Positions 8,390 through 15,317 of a stretch of DNA of 64,000 bases are shown one piece after another. How positions within the stretch are numbered: the first letter of the stretch is position 1; every line of letters starts with the position of its first letter. Position numbers and translations under genes: made by a program. This DNA is from Victivallis vadensis (GTDB lineage: Bacteria > Verrucomicrobiota > Lentisphaeria > Victivallales > Victivallaceae). The notes under the pieces are model-generated. The model ran no database searches and was not told the origin of the DNA. It saw nothing but the letters and a program-made list of their open reading frames with translations. Location of the stretch: positions 124,001 through 188,000 of the forward strand of contig NZ_QEKH01000004.1 in the NCBI RefSeq assembly GCF_003096415.1, in the 5' to 3' direction.

Positions 8390-11300
8390 TCACTTCCGGG
8401 TGATGTGGTATCCGGCGATGCCGCCCGGATATTTGAAATTGTCCGCCTTGAAGGAGAGCATCCCCGCCTTCCACTCCGCCGGAAGCTCGCCGAGTTCGTC
8501 GCCCTGAAAATCCACCGCCACCACTTTGCGCGGGCCGTCGGTTGCAAACGACAGCTCCGCCGTGCCGTGCCGCAGCAATAGCGGCCCCTCGCCGGTCGCC
8601 TCGACCCGGCGGCGGTCCCGGTCGGCGAACCGGATTCCGGTCGTCTGCATGTCAGTCGAATGCAGCACCACCGCCGAATCACCGGTGCGCAGCTCCTTCC
8701 CGTCGAGGCTGATCGCCGCGAAGGTCTGGAAGGTGTCGGAATTTTTCACCTTCAACATCCCGTCGGCGCTTCCGCCCGCAGGCAGCGTGACCACCGCCGA
8801 GCGCGGCGTCGAAACCTGAAACGTCTTTTTTTCCGGCTCCATCCGGATTTCACCGGTCACGCTGTCGGCGATCCCGGCCGCCTTGTAGCGTTTGAAGTTC
8901 TCCGCCGCGCGGCGGTCGGTGACGCGGTTGTGATCCAGCACGCCCGGCACCGGCCGGTCGTCGAACACCGCTCCGATCTGGTTGACCAGCCCGGAGGTGT
9001 TCAGCGCCGGGAAACCGTAGTCGTCCCGCTTCGCAAACAGGTTGCGCGGAATCGTGTAACCGACCCTGACCGGCGACGGCTTCACGTCGCCGCGCAGGAA
9101 CAGCGCCGCCGAAATCCGGTCGCTGAGCTGCTTGACCGGATCGTAGACGGACTCGAACACCACGATCCGCTTCTGCCTGCCCGTCAGCCGCCAGTCCGAA
9201 CCGGAGAAGTTGAACCGGAAATAGCCGTCGATATCCTGCAAGGCTCCATACGCCCCCATCAGCGGCCCCTCCTCGGCGCGGTACATGTTCGGCGAACAGA
9301 AATCCACCTCGGTAATGTAGAAGGGCTTGCCGTAGATGCGGCCGCGCAGCAGATTCAGCGGCACCCAGCCGTGCCCGGCGATCACGCAGCCCTGGCCGAA
9401 CGCCATCGGCAGCCCCCACGATTTTTCGGGGAACATCGGGTGATCCTGGTAGATGTGATCGTCCACCACGTCGTACACGTCGCGCAGCCAGGTGCTCGCG
9501 AGGTCGCCGCCGTTGTTCGCGCCGGTCATCAGGAAGCGCGCCCCGAGCTCGCCGCGCAGGAAATCCATCATCTGCCGCGACCGGTTGCGGGCCTGCGTGT
9601 AGATGAACCGCATGAAATCCCGGTTGCCCGGCGACGGAGCCGGATTCAGCCCCGGATGCTTCCGGCAGTGCTTCGCATACTCGTCGGCCAGAAACCGCTG
9701 GAGGATGCTGCCGGGAGTGTGGTTCCAGCCGTTGCCGATGGTGTCCTCGTTGCTGAGGTTCACAAAGACCACCGCCGGGTCCTCCGCCAGCGACAGCCCG
9801 GTGTAGGGATTCCGGTGGGTCAGCCAGTTGCGGGCGAAGCTCTTCCAGTTTTCAAACGCGTCGTCGCAGAACAGAAAGGCGTTCTTCGCCCCGGTGTGGC
9901 CGGTCTTTTCGAGATAGCCGGGATAGCGTTTGAATACCTCCAGATTGTCGCCCGGCCTGAGCTTGCGCGAAGTGTAGACGTCGAGCGTCAGGTAGATTCC
10001 CTGCTCCCTGAGCTTGGCGGTCAGGTATTCCAGCTTGTCGAGATTCTCCGGATTGAGGGTCGTCGAATCCGGGGATTTCGGATCGGTCAGGCCGTTGTCG
10101 TGATGGTGATAGCGCACCGCGTTGATCCCCTGCGCGGCAAGGAAAACCGCGAGTTTCTCCGCCTCCTCCTTCGGCAGGAACAACGCGCTGTCGCACAGGT
10201 TCACGCCGCAGAGCCGGAGGCGCTTCTCCGGGGCGTTTTCAAACACCACCGTCCCGTCTTTTCCGATCTTCGCGTGGCCGTACCGGCCCGCCGGTTTGTG
10301 CGAAATCGCAATGCCGCTGAAGTCCAGCGCGCTGCCCGGCGTGACCCGCCGTTCATACCTGACCGGCTGCCAATCCTTGTCCGCCTTGCCGACCACCGGA
10401 CGGGCGACGTGCTTCGGCAGCAGCATCGGGCGCTCGGTCAGCGTGACGCCCGCGATCATCCAGATCGCCTCGGGATGTACGATGCGGAAGGTCAGCGCCA
10501 CCGGCTCCGAACCACTCAACGCGAAGCTCGACGCATACAGTCCGACCGTCCGCATCGCATTGCGCGAGGACCACGCGATCTTGCCGTTGCTGAAGTCACC
10601 GGCGACCCACCAGTTGCCCAGATCGACGCCGCCGGTGATCGGGATGGTTTCGGTGCCGGTGTCGGCATAGCGCACGACCACCTCCCCGATCCGGTTGGTC
10701 TCGACCCAGCCGGAGGCGTGCAGCAGCGAAAGCCCGCGCACCTTCAGCCCCGCCGGAAGCGGCAGCGTGATTTCGGCGGGAGCCATGTCGCGCACCGGAC
10801 CGGCGACCACGATCACACCGGGCTTGCCGGTTTTCTTCTCATCGACGATCGTGAACGGAATATCCTTGTACTTCACCTCCGTCACGTCGAACACGCGCAT
10901 ATCGTTGCCCGGCCCCTGATCGGTCCAGCCGCCCTGTTTGTCGCCTGCCTTTTCGTCGGCGAAGGTGCGGTTGGCCGCGCCGCCGAGATCGACCGGCCAG
11001 GTTTTCGGCGTTTCGCGATCGATCCGCAGACCGAAACCATCGCCTTTTTCCAGTTCAAAACGGATGGAAAAGCCGGCGTCTTTGTTCCAGCGCCGGTTGT
11101 CCTGCACGGTCAGGTACACCTCGCCGTCCACCCGGAACCGGTAATTCGTGCCGTTGGCCAGCGGCAGTTCGACCGCTTTGACCCGGCCGGTCTTTTTCCA
11201 TAACTTGTCGGTGAATGCAATCGTCGCACGTTTTCCGTCGGCGCCGGTCACCCCGAACTTCCCGGCGTACTGCGCCGGAACCTCCACATCGATATAGCGG

Positions 11301-11632
11301 TGGCTGATATCCGCTCCGCCGCCGGAAAATTTCCAGCGGCACTGCAGCGTGCCGGGACCTTCCGCCCGGAGACTCCAACTGAAACCGCCCGTTCCGCCCG
11401 GAACGGTGACCTCATGCCGGGCGGAAGCGCCGCCGCCGTCCCGTTTCACCGCCGCCGGCTGGATGCGCGCGACGTTCCAGCCGGGCCCGTGGATCACAGT
11501 CGGGACAAATGAAAGCTCCCCGTAACGGAACGCGCCGCGCCGGTCGGCTCCCGGCGGAGAATCCTCCGCAATCACTGTCAGAAATCCGATAAGAGCGAAC
11601 AGTATTCCTGCCGGGAAAACCTTCTTTTTCAT
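8390..11632 (-). CDS. Large secreted clan GH-A-like glycoside hydrolase
   Basis: A 1080-residue protein. The signal peptide is at about 1-22 (MKKKVFPAGILFALIGFLTV). Two or three beta-rich domains fill the first 440 residues; one (VEVPAQYAGKFGVTGADGKR region) resembles a ligand-binding sandwich. A (beta/alpha)8 domain follows at about 445-860: LRLCGVNLCDSALF, INAVRYHHHDNGL, IYLTLDVY, VVFVNLSNED (Asn-Glu at about 627, acid/base) and PFYITEVDF (Glu at about 774, nucleophile). The Asn-Glu plus later Glu pair is the clan GH-A pattern; a family cannot be assigned by eye (GH5-like is the nearest impression). A C-terminal beta domain ends the protein. It follows lacI by 46 bp and precedes the PHP gene by 10 bp in one operon. 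Confidence 0.85.
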   Translation of the reverse strand: MKKKVFPAGILFALIGFLTVIAEDSPPGADRRGAFRYGELSFVPTVIHGPGWNVARIQPAAVKRDGGGASARHEVTVPGGTGGFSWSLRAEGPGTLQCRWKFSGGGADISHRYIDVEVPAQYAGKFGVTGADGKRATIAFTDKLWKKTGRVKAVELPLANGTNYRFRVDGEVYLTVQDNRRWNKDAGFSIRFELEKGDGFGLRIDRETPKTWPVDLGGAANRTFADEKAGDKQGGWTDQGPGNDMRVFDVTEVKYKDIPFTIVDEKKTGKPGVIVVAGPVRDMAPAEITLPLPAGLKVRGLSLLHASGWVETNRIGEVVVRYADTGTETIPITGGVDLGNWWVAGDFSNGKIAWSSRNAMRTVGLYASSFALSGSEPVALTFRIVHPEAIWMIAGVTLTERPMLLPKHVARPVVGKADKDWQPVRYERRVTPGSALDFSGIAISHKPAGRYGHAKIGKDGTVVFENAPEKRLRLCGVNLCDSALFLPKEEAEKLAVFLAAQGINAVRYHHHDNGLTDPKSPDSTTLNPENLDKLEYLTAKLREQGIYLTLDVYTSRKLRPGDNLEVFKRYPGYLEKTGHTGAKNAFLFCDDAFENWKSFARNWLTHRNPYTGLSLAEDPAVVFVNLSNEDTIGNGWNHTPGSILQRFLADEYAKHCRKHPGLNPAPSPGNRDFMRFIYTQARNRSRQMMDFLRGELGARFLMTGANNGGDLASTWLRDVYDVVDDHIYQDHPMFPEKSWGLPMAFGQGCVIAGHGWVPLNLLRGRIYGKPFYITEVDFCSPNMYRAEEGPLMGAYGALQDIDGYFRFNFSGSDWRLTGRQKRIVVFESVYDPVKQLSDRISAALFLRGDVKPSPVRVGYTIPRNLFAKRDDYGFPALNTSGLVNQIGAVFDDRPVPGVLDHNRVTDRRAAENFKRYKAAGIADSVTGEIRMEPEKKTFQVSTPRSAVVTLPAGGSADGMLKVKNSDTFQTFAAISLDGKELRTGDSAVVLHSTDMQTTGIRFADRDRRRVEATGEGPLLLRHGTAELSFATDGPRKVVAVDFQGDELGELPAEWKAGMLSFKADNFKYPGGIAGYHITRK

Positions 11633-11678
11633 GCCGTAACCTTTCCTTTCCGTGATTTACAAAATTCATGCAGCATTT

Positions 11679-12710
11679 TCACTGCCGTTTCCCGATCGCG
11701 GGGCCGGCGGAGTCGCGGATCACCAGCCTGCCGGGAAGCATCCGCACCTGCGGCTCGGTTTCGCCGGGCCGTTCCAGCCGCTCCAGCAGAAGCCTGCCCG
11801 CTTCGACGCCCATCTCTTTGCATGGAATCTCCACGCAGGTGGCCGGAGGAGCGGCGAACCGCGCCAGCGGCGGATTGTTGAACGTGACCACGCTCACATC
11901 CCGCGGGATATGCAGATTCCGGGCATGGAGGTAGTGGCAGATCTCCATATACATCTCGAAGGAATACGCGACATACGCGGTGAAACCGCGCGCGACTCCC
12001 TCCGCGACCGCATCCTCCACCGTCACGGTGCAGTCCTTCGCGCTCTCCAGCACCGGCAGTCCATAGGCAAGACAGAACTCAAAGTAGGAGGCGGTGCGGC
12101 GGATCACGCTGTAGTGCTGCTCCGCGAAGCCGATCGGAATCAGTTTCGGGTCCCGGTAGGGATTCACATAGCCGATTCTGCGGTGCCCGAGTTCGTACAG
12201 GTACTTCATCGCGCACTCCATATTGCCGGCGTCATCCGCCTGCACCGCGCTGCCGTTCGGCCCGGCGACACCGTTCAACACCACATAGGACAGGCCGCTT
12301 TCGTCCAGTTCGCAGACCAGTTCGCTGCGGCGGACATCCACGGCGACCGCCCCCGCGACCTTCCACTGCGGCAGGCCGTAGGTGGCGCGCTGCTCCAACG
12401 GCCGGACCAGGTAGTGAAAACTGAATCCCTTTTCAAACAGGCTGTTGTTCATCGCATCCACGCCCGCGTTGATGTCGGCTTCAAGCGCGGCTTCCAGATA
12501 GCTCGGCAGGAAGATCGCGATCTGCTGGTTGTCCTTCTTGCGCATGGACTGATACATCGGATTCGGTTTGTAGTCGCGCTCCGCGACCCGGTCCAGAATC
12601 CGCTTGCGCAGTTCCGGCTTCACCGTGAAATTCTTATCACGGCCGTTGAGGACCCGGCTCACCGTCGACGGCGACACGCCGAGCTCCGCGGCAATCTCTT
12701 TCAGGGTCAT
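11679..12710 (-). CDS. LacI-family transcriptional regulator
   Basis: A 343-residue repressor of usual LacI length. The N-terminal helix-turn-helix is MTLKEIAAELGVSPSTVSRVLNG followed by the hinge region (KRILDRVAERDYKPNP). The rest is a periplasmic-binding-protein-like sensor (about 60-343: IAIFLPSYLEAA, GHRRIGYVNPYRDP, YVAYSFEM). It is the first gene of the glycosidase operon. Its promoter carries an operator just after the -10 box, and a second copy lies about 100 bp upstream, which indicates autoregulation with the glycosidase and PHP genes. The inducer is probably a sugar released by that operon, but it cannot be named. Confidence 0.92.
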   Translation of the reverse strand: MTLKEIAAELGVSPSTVSRVLNGRDKNFTVKPELRKRILDRVAERDYKPNPMYQSMRKKDNQQIAIFLPSYLEAALEADINAGVDAMNNSLFEKGFSFHYLVRPLEQRATYGLPQWKVAGAVAVDVRRSELVCELDESGLSYVVLNGVAGPNGSAVQADDAGNMECAMKYLYELGHRRIGYVNPYRDPKLIPIGFAEQHYSVIRRTASYFEFCLAYGLPVLESAKDCTVTVEDAVAEGVARGFTAYVAYSFEMYMEICHYLHARNLHIPRDVSVVTFNNPPLARFAAPPATCVEIPCKEMGVEAGRLLLERLERPGETEPQVRMLPGRLVIRDSAGPAIGKRQ

Positions 12711-12736
12711 GGTTGGATTCTCCCGCTGTTTCGCAT

Positions 12737-12755
12737 TCTAGAAAACTGTTTGCTA
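12737..12755 (-). promoter_or_regulatory. LacI operator O1 overlapping the lacI transcription start
   Basis: On the minus strand this reads GCAAACAGTTTTCTAG, with the palindromic core AAACAGTTT. It lies immediately downstream of the -10 box (12766-12761), where a bound repressor would block initiation. It matches the site at 12843-12857 at 14 of 15 positions, in the opposite orientation. Confidence 0.65.
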
Positions 12756-12760
12756 TTTTT

Positions 12761-12789
12761 ATTATGAATCATTTTCCATCAAATGTCAA
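12761..12789 (-). promoter_or_regulatory. Near-consensus sigma-70 promoter of the lacI-glycosidase operon
   Basis: TTGACA (12789-12784), a 17-bp spacer and CATAAT (12766-12761) on the minus strand predict a start near 12754, about 44 nt before the lacI ATG. Confidence 0.75.
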
Positions 12790-12809
12790 GTAGGAATTGG
12801 AGATTTTAA

Positions 12810-12877
12810 TCAAAAATAAACAAACCTCCCTCTCTGAATCACGCAAACTGTTTTCTAAAAGTGCGTCAGAGGGGAGG
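12810..12877 (-). terminator. Rho-independent terminator of the RiPP-like cassette, with LacI operator O2 in its loop
   Basis: Minus-strand arms CCTCC..CTCTGACGCA (12877-12862) and TGCGT..CAGAGAGGGAGG (12845-12825) form a stem with a 4-nt bulge, followed by a T-rich run (12824-12810). It lies 30 bp after the stop of the S26-type peptidase gene. The loop contains GCAAACTGTTTTCTA (12843-12857), the second LacI operator, about 100 bp from O1. Confidence 0.65.
12843..12857 (+). promoter_or_regulatory. LacI operator O2 (upstream auxiliary site)
   Basis: GCAAACTGTTTTCTA differs from O1 only at the central base of its core (AAACTGTTT versus AAACAGTTT). The spacing of about 102 bp, roughly ten helical turns, would allow one tetrameric repressor to bind both sites and loop the promoter. 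Confidence 0.6.
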
Positions 12878-12906
12878 CCGCCGGAGTGCCGGCGCAGATG
12901 CGGCAG

Positions 12907-13365
12907 TCATCTCAAACCGCGAAGAAAAGAGCGGCGCTTCAGGCGGTTCAGCAGATCGCGCCCAAGCAGGAACGGCAGCCGCAGCCAGCGGCAGCGCCAC
13001 CAGAAAAAGACGTAACAGCGATATCCCCGGCTCCGGCGGCAGTCGACATACCGCTTTCCCCGGTAAAAGCCCGTCAGGACCCCGACGATCATCGCGTCGG
13101 TCACACCGCGCTCCCGGCAGCGGCGGTTGTCGCCGCAGGTCACGTACCCCTCCGGCAGCACTTGCACGATGCGGTGCAGCACCAGTTGCCCGGAGGGACG
13201 GCGGTAGAGCGGCACCTCGTATCGGCGCAGCCGCCCGGTACGGCGTTCGATGCAGACCCGGTCCCTGCCCTGCCGGAGCATCGGCTCCATACTGTCGCCG
13301 CGGGTCAGGCCGGTATAAAAGCCGAAACGGGCAACGGCTTCCTCCGCCGAAAGCGGCTCACTCAT
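12907..13365 (-). CDS. S24/S26-type (signal peptidase-like) peptidase of the RiPP-like cassette
   Basis: A 152-residue protein. The motif GDSMEPML (catalytic Ser at about 25), VLHRIV (His at about 63) and TCGDN (about 74-78) follow the order of SipW/Sec11-type signal peptidases, in which a Ser-His pair replaces Ser-Lys. There is no N-terminal membrane anchor; the C-terminal 50 residues are rich in Arg, Trp and Phe and could associate with membrane. It overlaps the PqqD-like gene by 8 nt and ends the cassette. The likely job is to cleave the leader of the two precursor-like peptides, or process them on export; this comes from context, not from a known homologue. Confidence 0.75.
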   Translation of the reverse strand: MSEPLSAEEAVARFGFYTGLTRGDSMEPMLRQGRDRVCIERRTGRLRRYEVPLYRRPSGQLVLHRIVQVLPEGYVTCGDNRRCRERGVTDAMIVGVLTGFYRGKRYVDCRRSRGYRCYVFFWWRCRWLRLPFLLGRDLLNRLKRRSFLRGLR

Positions 13366-13633
13366 CGATCAGGCCGTTCTTCCGCAAGAGTTCAAGGAAA
13401 GCGGCGACGTGTTCCGCCGCCTCGGCCCGGCCGAGCCCGTACCGGGTGGCGCACTCCTCCGCCAGCTCCGCTTCGGCGCTTCCCCGCTCCAGAAGGCGCC
13501 ACAGGAAAGCACCGGACGAATTCAGCCGGATCATCCCGTTGAAACCGCGGGCCGCCGGGCCGACCGCAACCACGACCGGAGTCCCGGCGACCTCCCGCAA
13601 CATATAACCGTCTTTGATCTTCATTATCGTCAT
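13358..13633 (-). CDS. PqqD-like protein (RiPP recognition element)
   Basis: A 91-residue protein with the PqqD fold pattern: an N-terminal beta hairpin (YMLREVAGTPVVVA), the strand-turn LNSSGAFLWRLLERG, and C-terminal helices (EECATRYGLGRAEAAEHVAAFLELLRKNGLI). PqqD domains bind the leader peptide of a ribosomally made precursor and present it to tailoring enzymes. Its start overlaps the stop of the HPr-kinase-like gene (ATGA at 13633-13630); a second in-frame ATG is at 13624. The precursors with a YxxPxL leader motif upstream fit its usual ligand. Confidence 0.85.
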   Translation of the reverse strand: MTIMKIKDGYMLREVAGTPVVVAVGPAARGFNGMIRLNSSGAFLWRLLERGSAEAELAEECATRYGLGRAEAAEHVAAFLELLRKNGLIDE

Positions 13634-14322
13634 CTCATCGCTTCACAGGCAACATCGGCCGCTTCCGGGTCGGGAGTGCATCCCAGCCGGTAAAAAGGCA
13701 CCGCACGGGCCAGCCGGTCGCAGAGCGCCAGCAACCGGTCCATCTCCTCCGGTTCTTCCGGGCGCAGCGTCTGGTTCAGGATCACCGGCAACGCCTCCGC
13801 CCCGGAGATCCGCTCAATCCGGTTCACACCGGCCCGTTCCAGCACGGCGACGGCACGCAGCGGCACGGCGATGCGGTTCTGCAATCCCTCCTTGCCGCAC
13901 CACGGCGTCCCGCAGGCGCGGAACTCCCCGCCGGCCAGCCGCAGCAGCGGCTTGTCATCGTTGACCATCACCGCGGCGGGGCCGAACTTCCGCCGCCACA
14001 GCGCCGCATGGGTGGACTTGCCGGTGCCGGAGGGAGCGGTGAAACCGTAGGCACGCCCTCCCACCGCGACCACCGAGGCGTGAAATACCATCCCATCCCG
14101 GCGCAGCAGCTCCCGGCATATCTTCCGGTACAGCAGCGTAAGTTCGCAAAGCGGCGGCGGCATGCCGGTCATTTCGCACTCCGCCGCCATCTCCGAAGCG
14201 GAATAGGCAATTGCAATTCCGTCGCCCGAAGCCAGATAGTCGCGGCAGAACTGCTCCGTCGCGGGATACCGCGCATAAAGCGTAAAAGCGAGATCCGCCA
14301 GAGTGCATGTAAACTTCGACAT
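13630..14322 (-). CDS. HPr kinase-like (HPrK/lasso-K-type) protein of the RiPP-like cassette
   Basis: A 230-residue protein. HASVVAVGGRAYGF leads into the Walker A loop APSGTGKST (about 95-104), followed by VMVNDDKPLLRL and the HPrK-like stretch GTPWCGKEGLQNR. This is the compact HPr-kinase-like family found next to PqqD-like proteins in peptide clusters, where some members phosphorylate the precursor peptide. True HPrK has a longer N-terminal domain and partners with a phosphotransferase system, not seen here. It lies downstream of the two peptide genes and an intervening terminator. A Ser or Thr in the shared VITTSGT stretch of the peptides would be a plausible target (inference). Confidence 0.82.
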   Translation of the reverse strand: MSKFTCTLADLAFTLYARYPATEQFCRDYLASGDGIAIAYSASEMAAECEMTGMPPPLCELTLLYRKICRELLRRDGMVFHASVVAVGGRAYGFTAPSGTGKSTHAALWRRKFGPAAVMVNDDKPLLRLAGGEFRACGTPWCGKEGLQNRIAVPLRAVAVLERAGVNRIERISGAEALPVILNQTLRPEEPEEMDRLLALCDRLARAVPFYRLGCTPDPEAADVACEAMR

Positions 14323-14352
14323 CTTCCGATTTCCGCCGTTTTCTTATTCTCT

Positions 14353-14393
14353 AAAAAAATCACATCGGCCCGCAGCCGGAACCGATATGATTT
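14353..14393 (-). terminator. Terminator/attenuator between the second peptide gene and the HPrK-like gene
   Basis: Minus-strand arms AAATCATATCGG (14393-14382) and CCGATGTGATTT (14368-14357) pair at 11 of 12 positions across a 13-nt loop, followed directly by TTTTTTT (14359-14353). It lies 18 bp after the stop of the second peptide gene, and would keep peptide transcripts more abundant than enzyme transcripts. Confidence 0.75.
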
Positions 14394-14410
14394 CCGCCGG
14401 GAAAAGTCCG

Positions 14411-14554
14411 TCACATTCCTACGTCATAATCTCCGCCCGGCTTCCAGCCGGTATCAATGTCCACGCCGACATCGGTTCCGCTGGTGGTGATCACATCCCT
14501 GACCGAAAAATCGATCACTTCAAGAACGGGTTTCTGGTAAATCTCTTTTTCCAT
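14411..14554 (-). CDS. RiPP precursor-like peptide 1 (47 aa)
   Basis: A 47-residue ORF, too short for ordinary calling. The first 27 residues are nearly identical to those of peptide 2 (I/L exchange at position 5): a leader with YQKPVLEV (residues 6-13), FSVRDV and TTSGT. YxxPxL is the motif bound by PqqD-like elements in several peptide families. The last 20 residues differ and are acidic, with DIDTGWKPGGDYD. A W-x-PGGD feature is kept in both. AAGGAG lies upstream of the ATG, and the gene has its own TATAAT box. The mature product is unknown. Confidence 0.82.
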   Translation of the reverse strand: MEKEIYQKPVLEVIDFSVRDVITTSGTDVGVDIDTGWKPGGDYDVGM

Positions 14555-14619
14555 GCGCTGCTCCTTGCATTGCCGGTTCCGGCCCCGACCTGCCGCCCTT
14601 CGGCAGTACTAAGCCTACA

Positions 14620-14625
14620 ATTATA
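14620..14625 (-). promoter_or_regulatory. -10 box of precursor-like peptide gene 1
   Basis: TATAAT on the minus strand within a 10-bp sequence, ACAATTATAC on the plus strand, also found upstream of peptide gene 2. It is 66 bp before the ATG. I see no clear -35 box. Confidence 0.45.
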
Positions 14626-14668
14626 CAATTTATTATTATACTATAAAATCATGTATCATACAAGTGCC

Positions 14669-14700
14669 GAATCATTGAAAGAAAGATTTTTTCAAGATTC
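14669..14700 (-). other. Stem-loop after peptide gene 2
   Basis: GAATC-TTGAAA pairs with TTTCAA-T-GATTC (11 bp, one bulged base). It begins 7 bp after the stop of peptide gene 2. No T-tract follows, so an RNA-stabilising or processing hairpin is as likely as a weak terminator. Confidence 0.35.
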
Positions 14701-14706
14701 CGCGCC

Positions 14707-14847
14707 TTACAGCTCGATATCAATATCCCCGCCCGGCTCCCACGGATCGACACTCGGATCGAATCCCGTGCCGCTGGTGGTGATCACATCCCTGACCGAA
14801 AAATCGATCACCTCAAGAACCGGTTTCTGATAGAGTTCCTTTTCCAT
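14707..14847 (-). CDS. RiPP precursor-like peptide 2 (46 aa)
   Basis: A 46-residue ORF paralogous to peptide 1. The N-terminal 27 residues differ from peptide 1 at a single position, and the DNA is also very similar there. The C-terminal 19 residues are different: GFDPSVDPWEPGGDIDIEL, acidic, again with W-x-PGGD. AAAGGTG precedes the ATG. A conserved leader with a variable tail is the signature of a duplicated precursor gene. It is the first gene of the cassette, so the transcript order is peptide 2, peptide 1, HPrK-like, PqqD-like, peptidase. Confidence 0.82.
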   Translation of the reverse strand: MEKELYQKPVLEVIDFSVRDVITTSGTGFDPSVDPWEPGGDIDIEL

Positions 14848-14916
14848 GATAATTCACCTTTCCATTATAAGAGTTTCCGCTGTCATTGTTCCCGGTCAAC
14901 TTGGAAACAATCGACA

Positions 14917-14922
14917 ATTATA
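14917..14922 (-). promoter_or_regulatory. -10 box of precursor-like peptide gene 2
   Basis: TATAAT on the minus strand in the same 10-bp context as upstream of peptide gene 1, 70 bp before the ATG. The duplication unit therefore included the promoter as well as the coding sequence. Confidence 0.45.
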
Positions 14923-14968
14923 CATAATATTATTATGTCATAAATCTCCGGCCGCGCAAGAGGGAAAA

Positions 14969-15248
14969 TCAGCCGGAAACAGTTTTTTTCAAAAAAAACA
15001 GGTAGATCTCATAGAAAGGCAGCGCGGCCGCCACGATGACGAATCCGCCGATCGGGAACACGGAACGGTAATCCTGATGCAGCAGGTCGAGCGTCTTGCC
15101 GGGTCCGGCCCCATCTCCATCGAACCGGCCGCGAGCACGATTCCCGCCGCCGCAGAGAACCGGGCGAACAGCCCGTGCGGCAGCAGCCGCGAGCCGAGCG
15201 GCGCGGTCAACGTGAAAAGCTGCTTATTGACAAAAAACAGGTTCCATG
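14969..15248 (-). pseudogene. Frameshifted remnant of the C-terminal end of an MFS-like membrane protein
   Basis: One minus frame gives NLFFVNKQLFTLTAPLGSRL..FARFSAAAGIVLAAGS; after GGGCCGGACC the reading continues in another frame as GKTLDLLHQDY, then SVFPIGGFVIVAAALPFYEI with a hydrophobic C-terminal helix and a stop at 14971-14969. A stop codon lies just upstream and there is no start. The pattern of loop, aromatic segment and terminal helix fits a major-facilitator transporter tail. It follows the membrane protein gene at 15318 and abuts the peptide promoter. Confidence 0.55.
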
Positions 15249-15317
15249 ATCATTTCCGCCGTTTCACAACCCGTTTTCGGCAAAACTGGAACAGAGGGAA
15301 AAGAAAGGGCGGCGACT

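Noticed and set aside
5356-8403. Long plus-strand open frame opposite the PHP gene
   Set aside because: It has low-complexity Arg/Pro/Gln composition and no motifs, while the minus strand has a signal peptide and HTHTIFSDG.
12907-14847. Complete lasso-peptide cluster
   Set aside because: The leader motif, PqqD-like and HPrK-like genes fit, but no asparagine-synthetase-like cyclase or transglutaminase-like protease is present in or beside the cassette.
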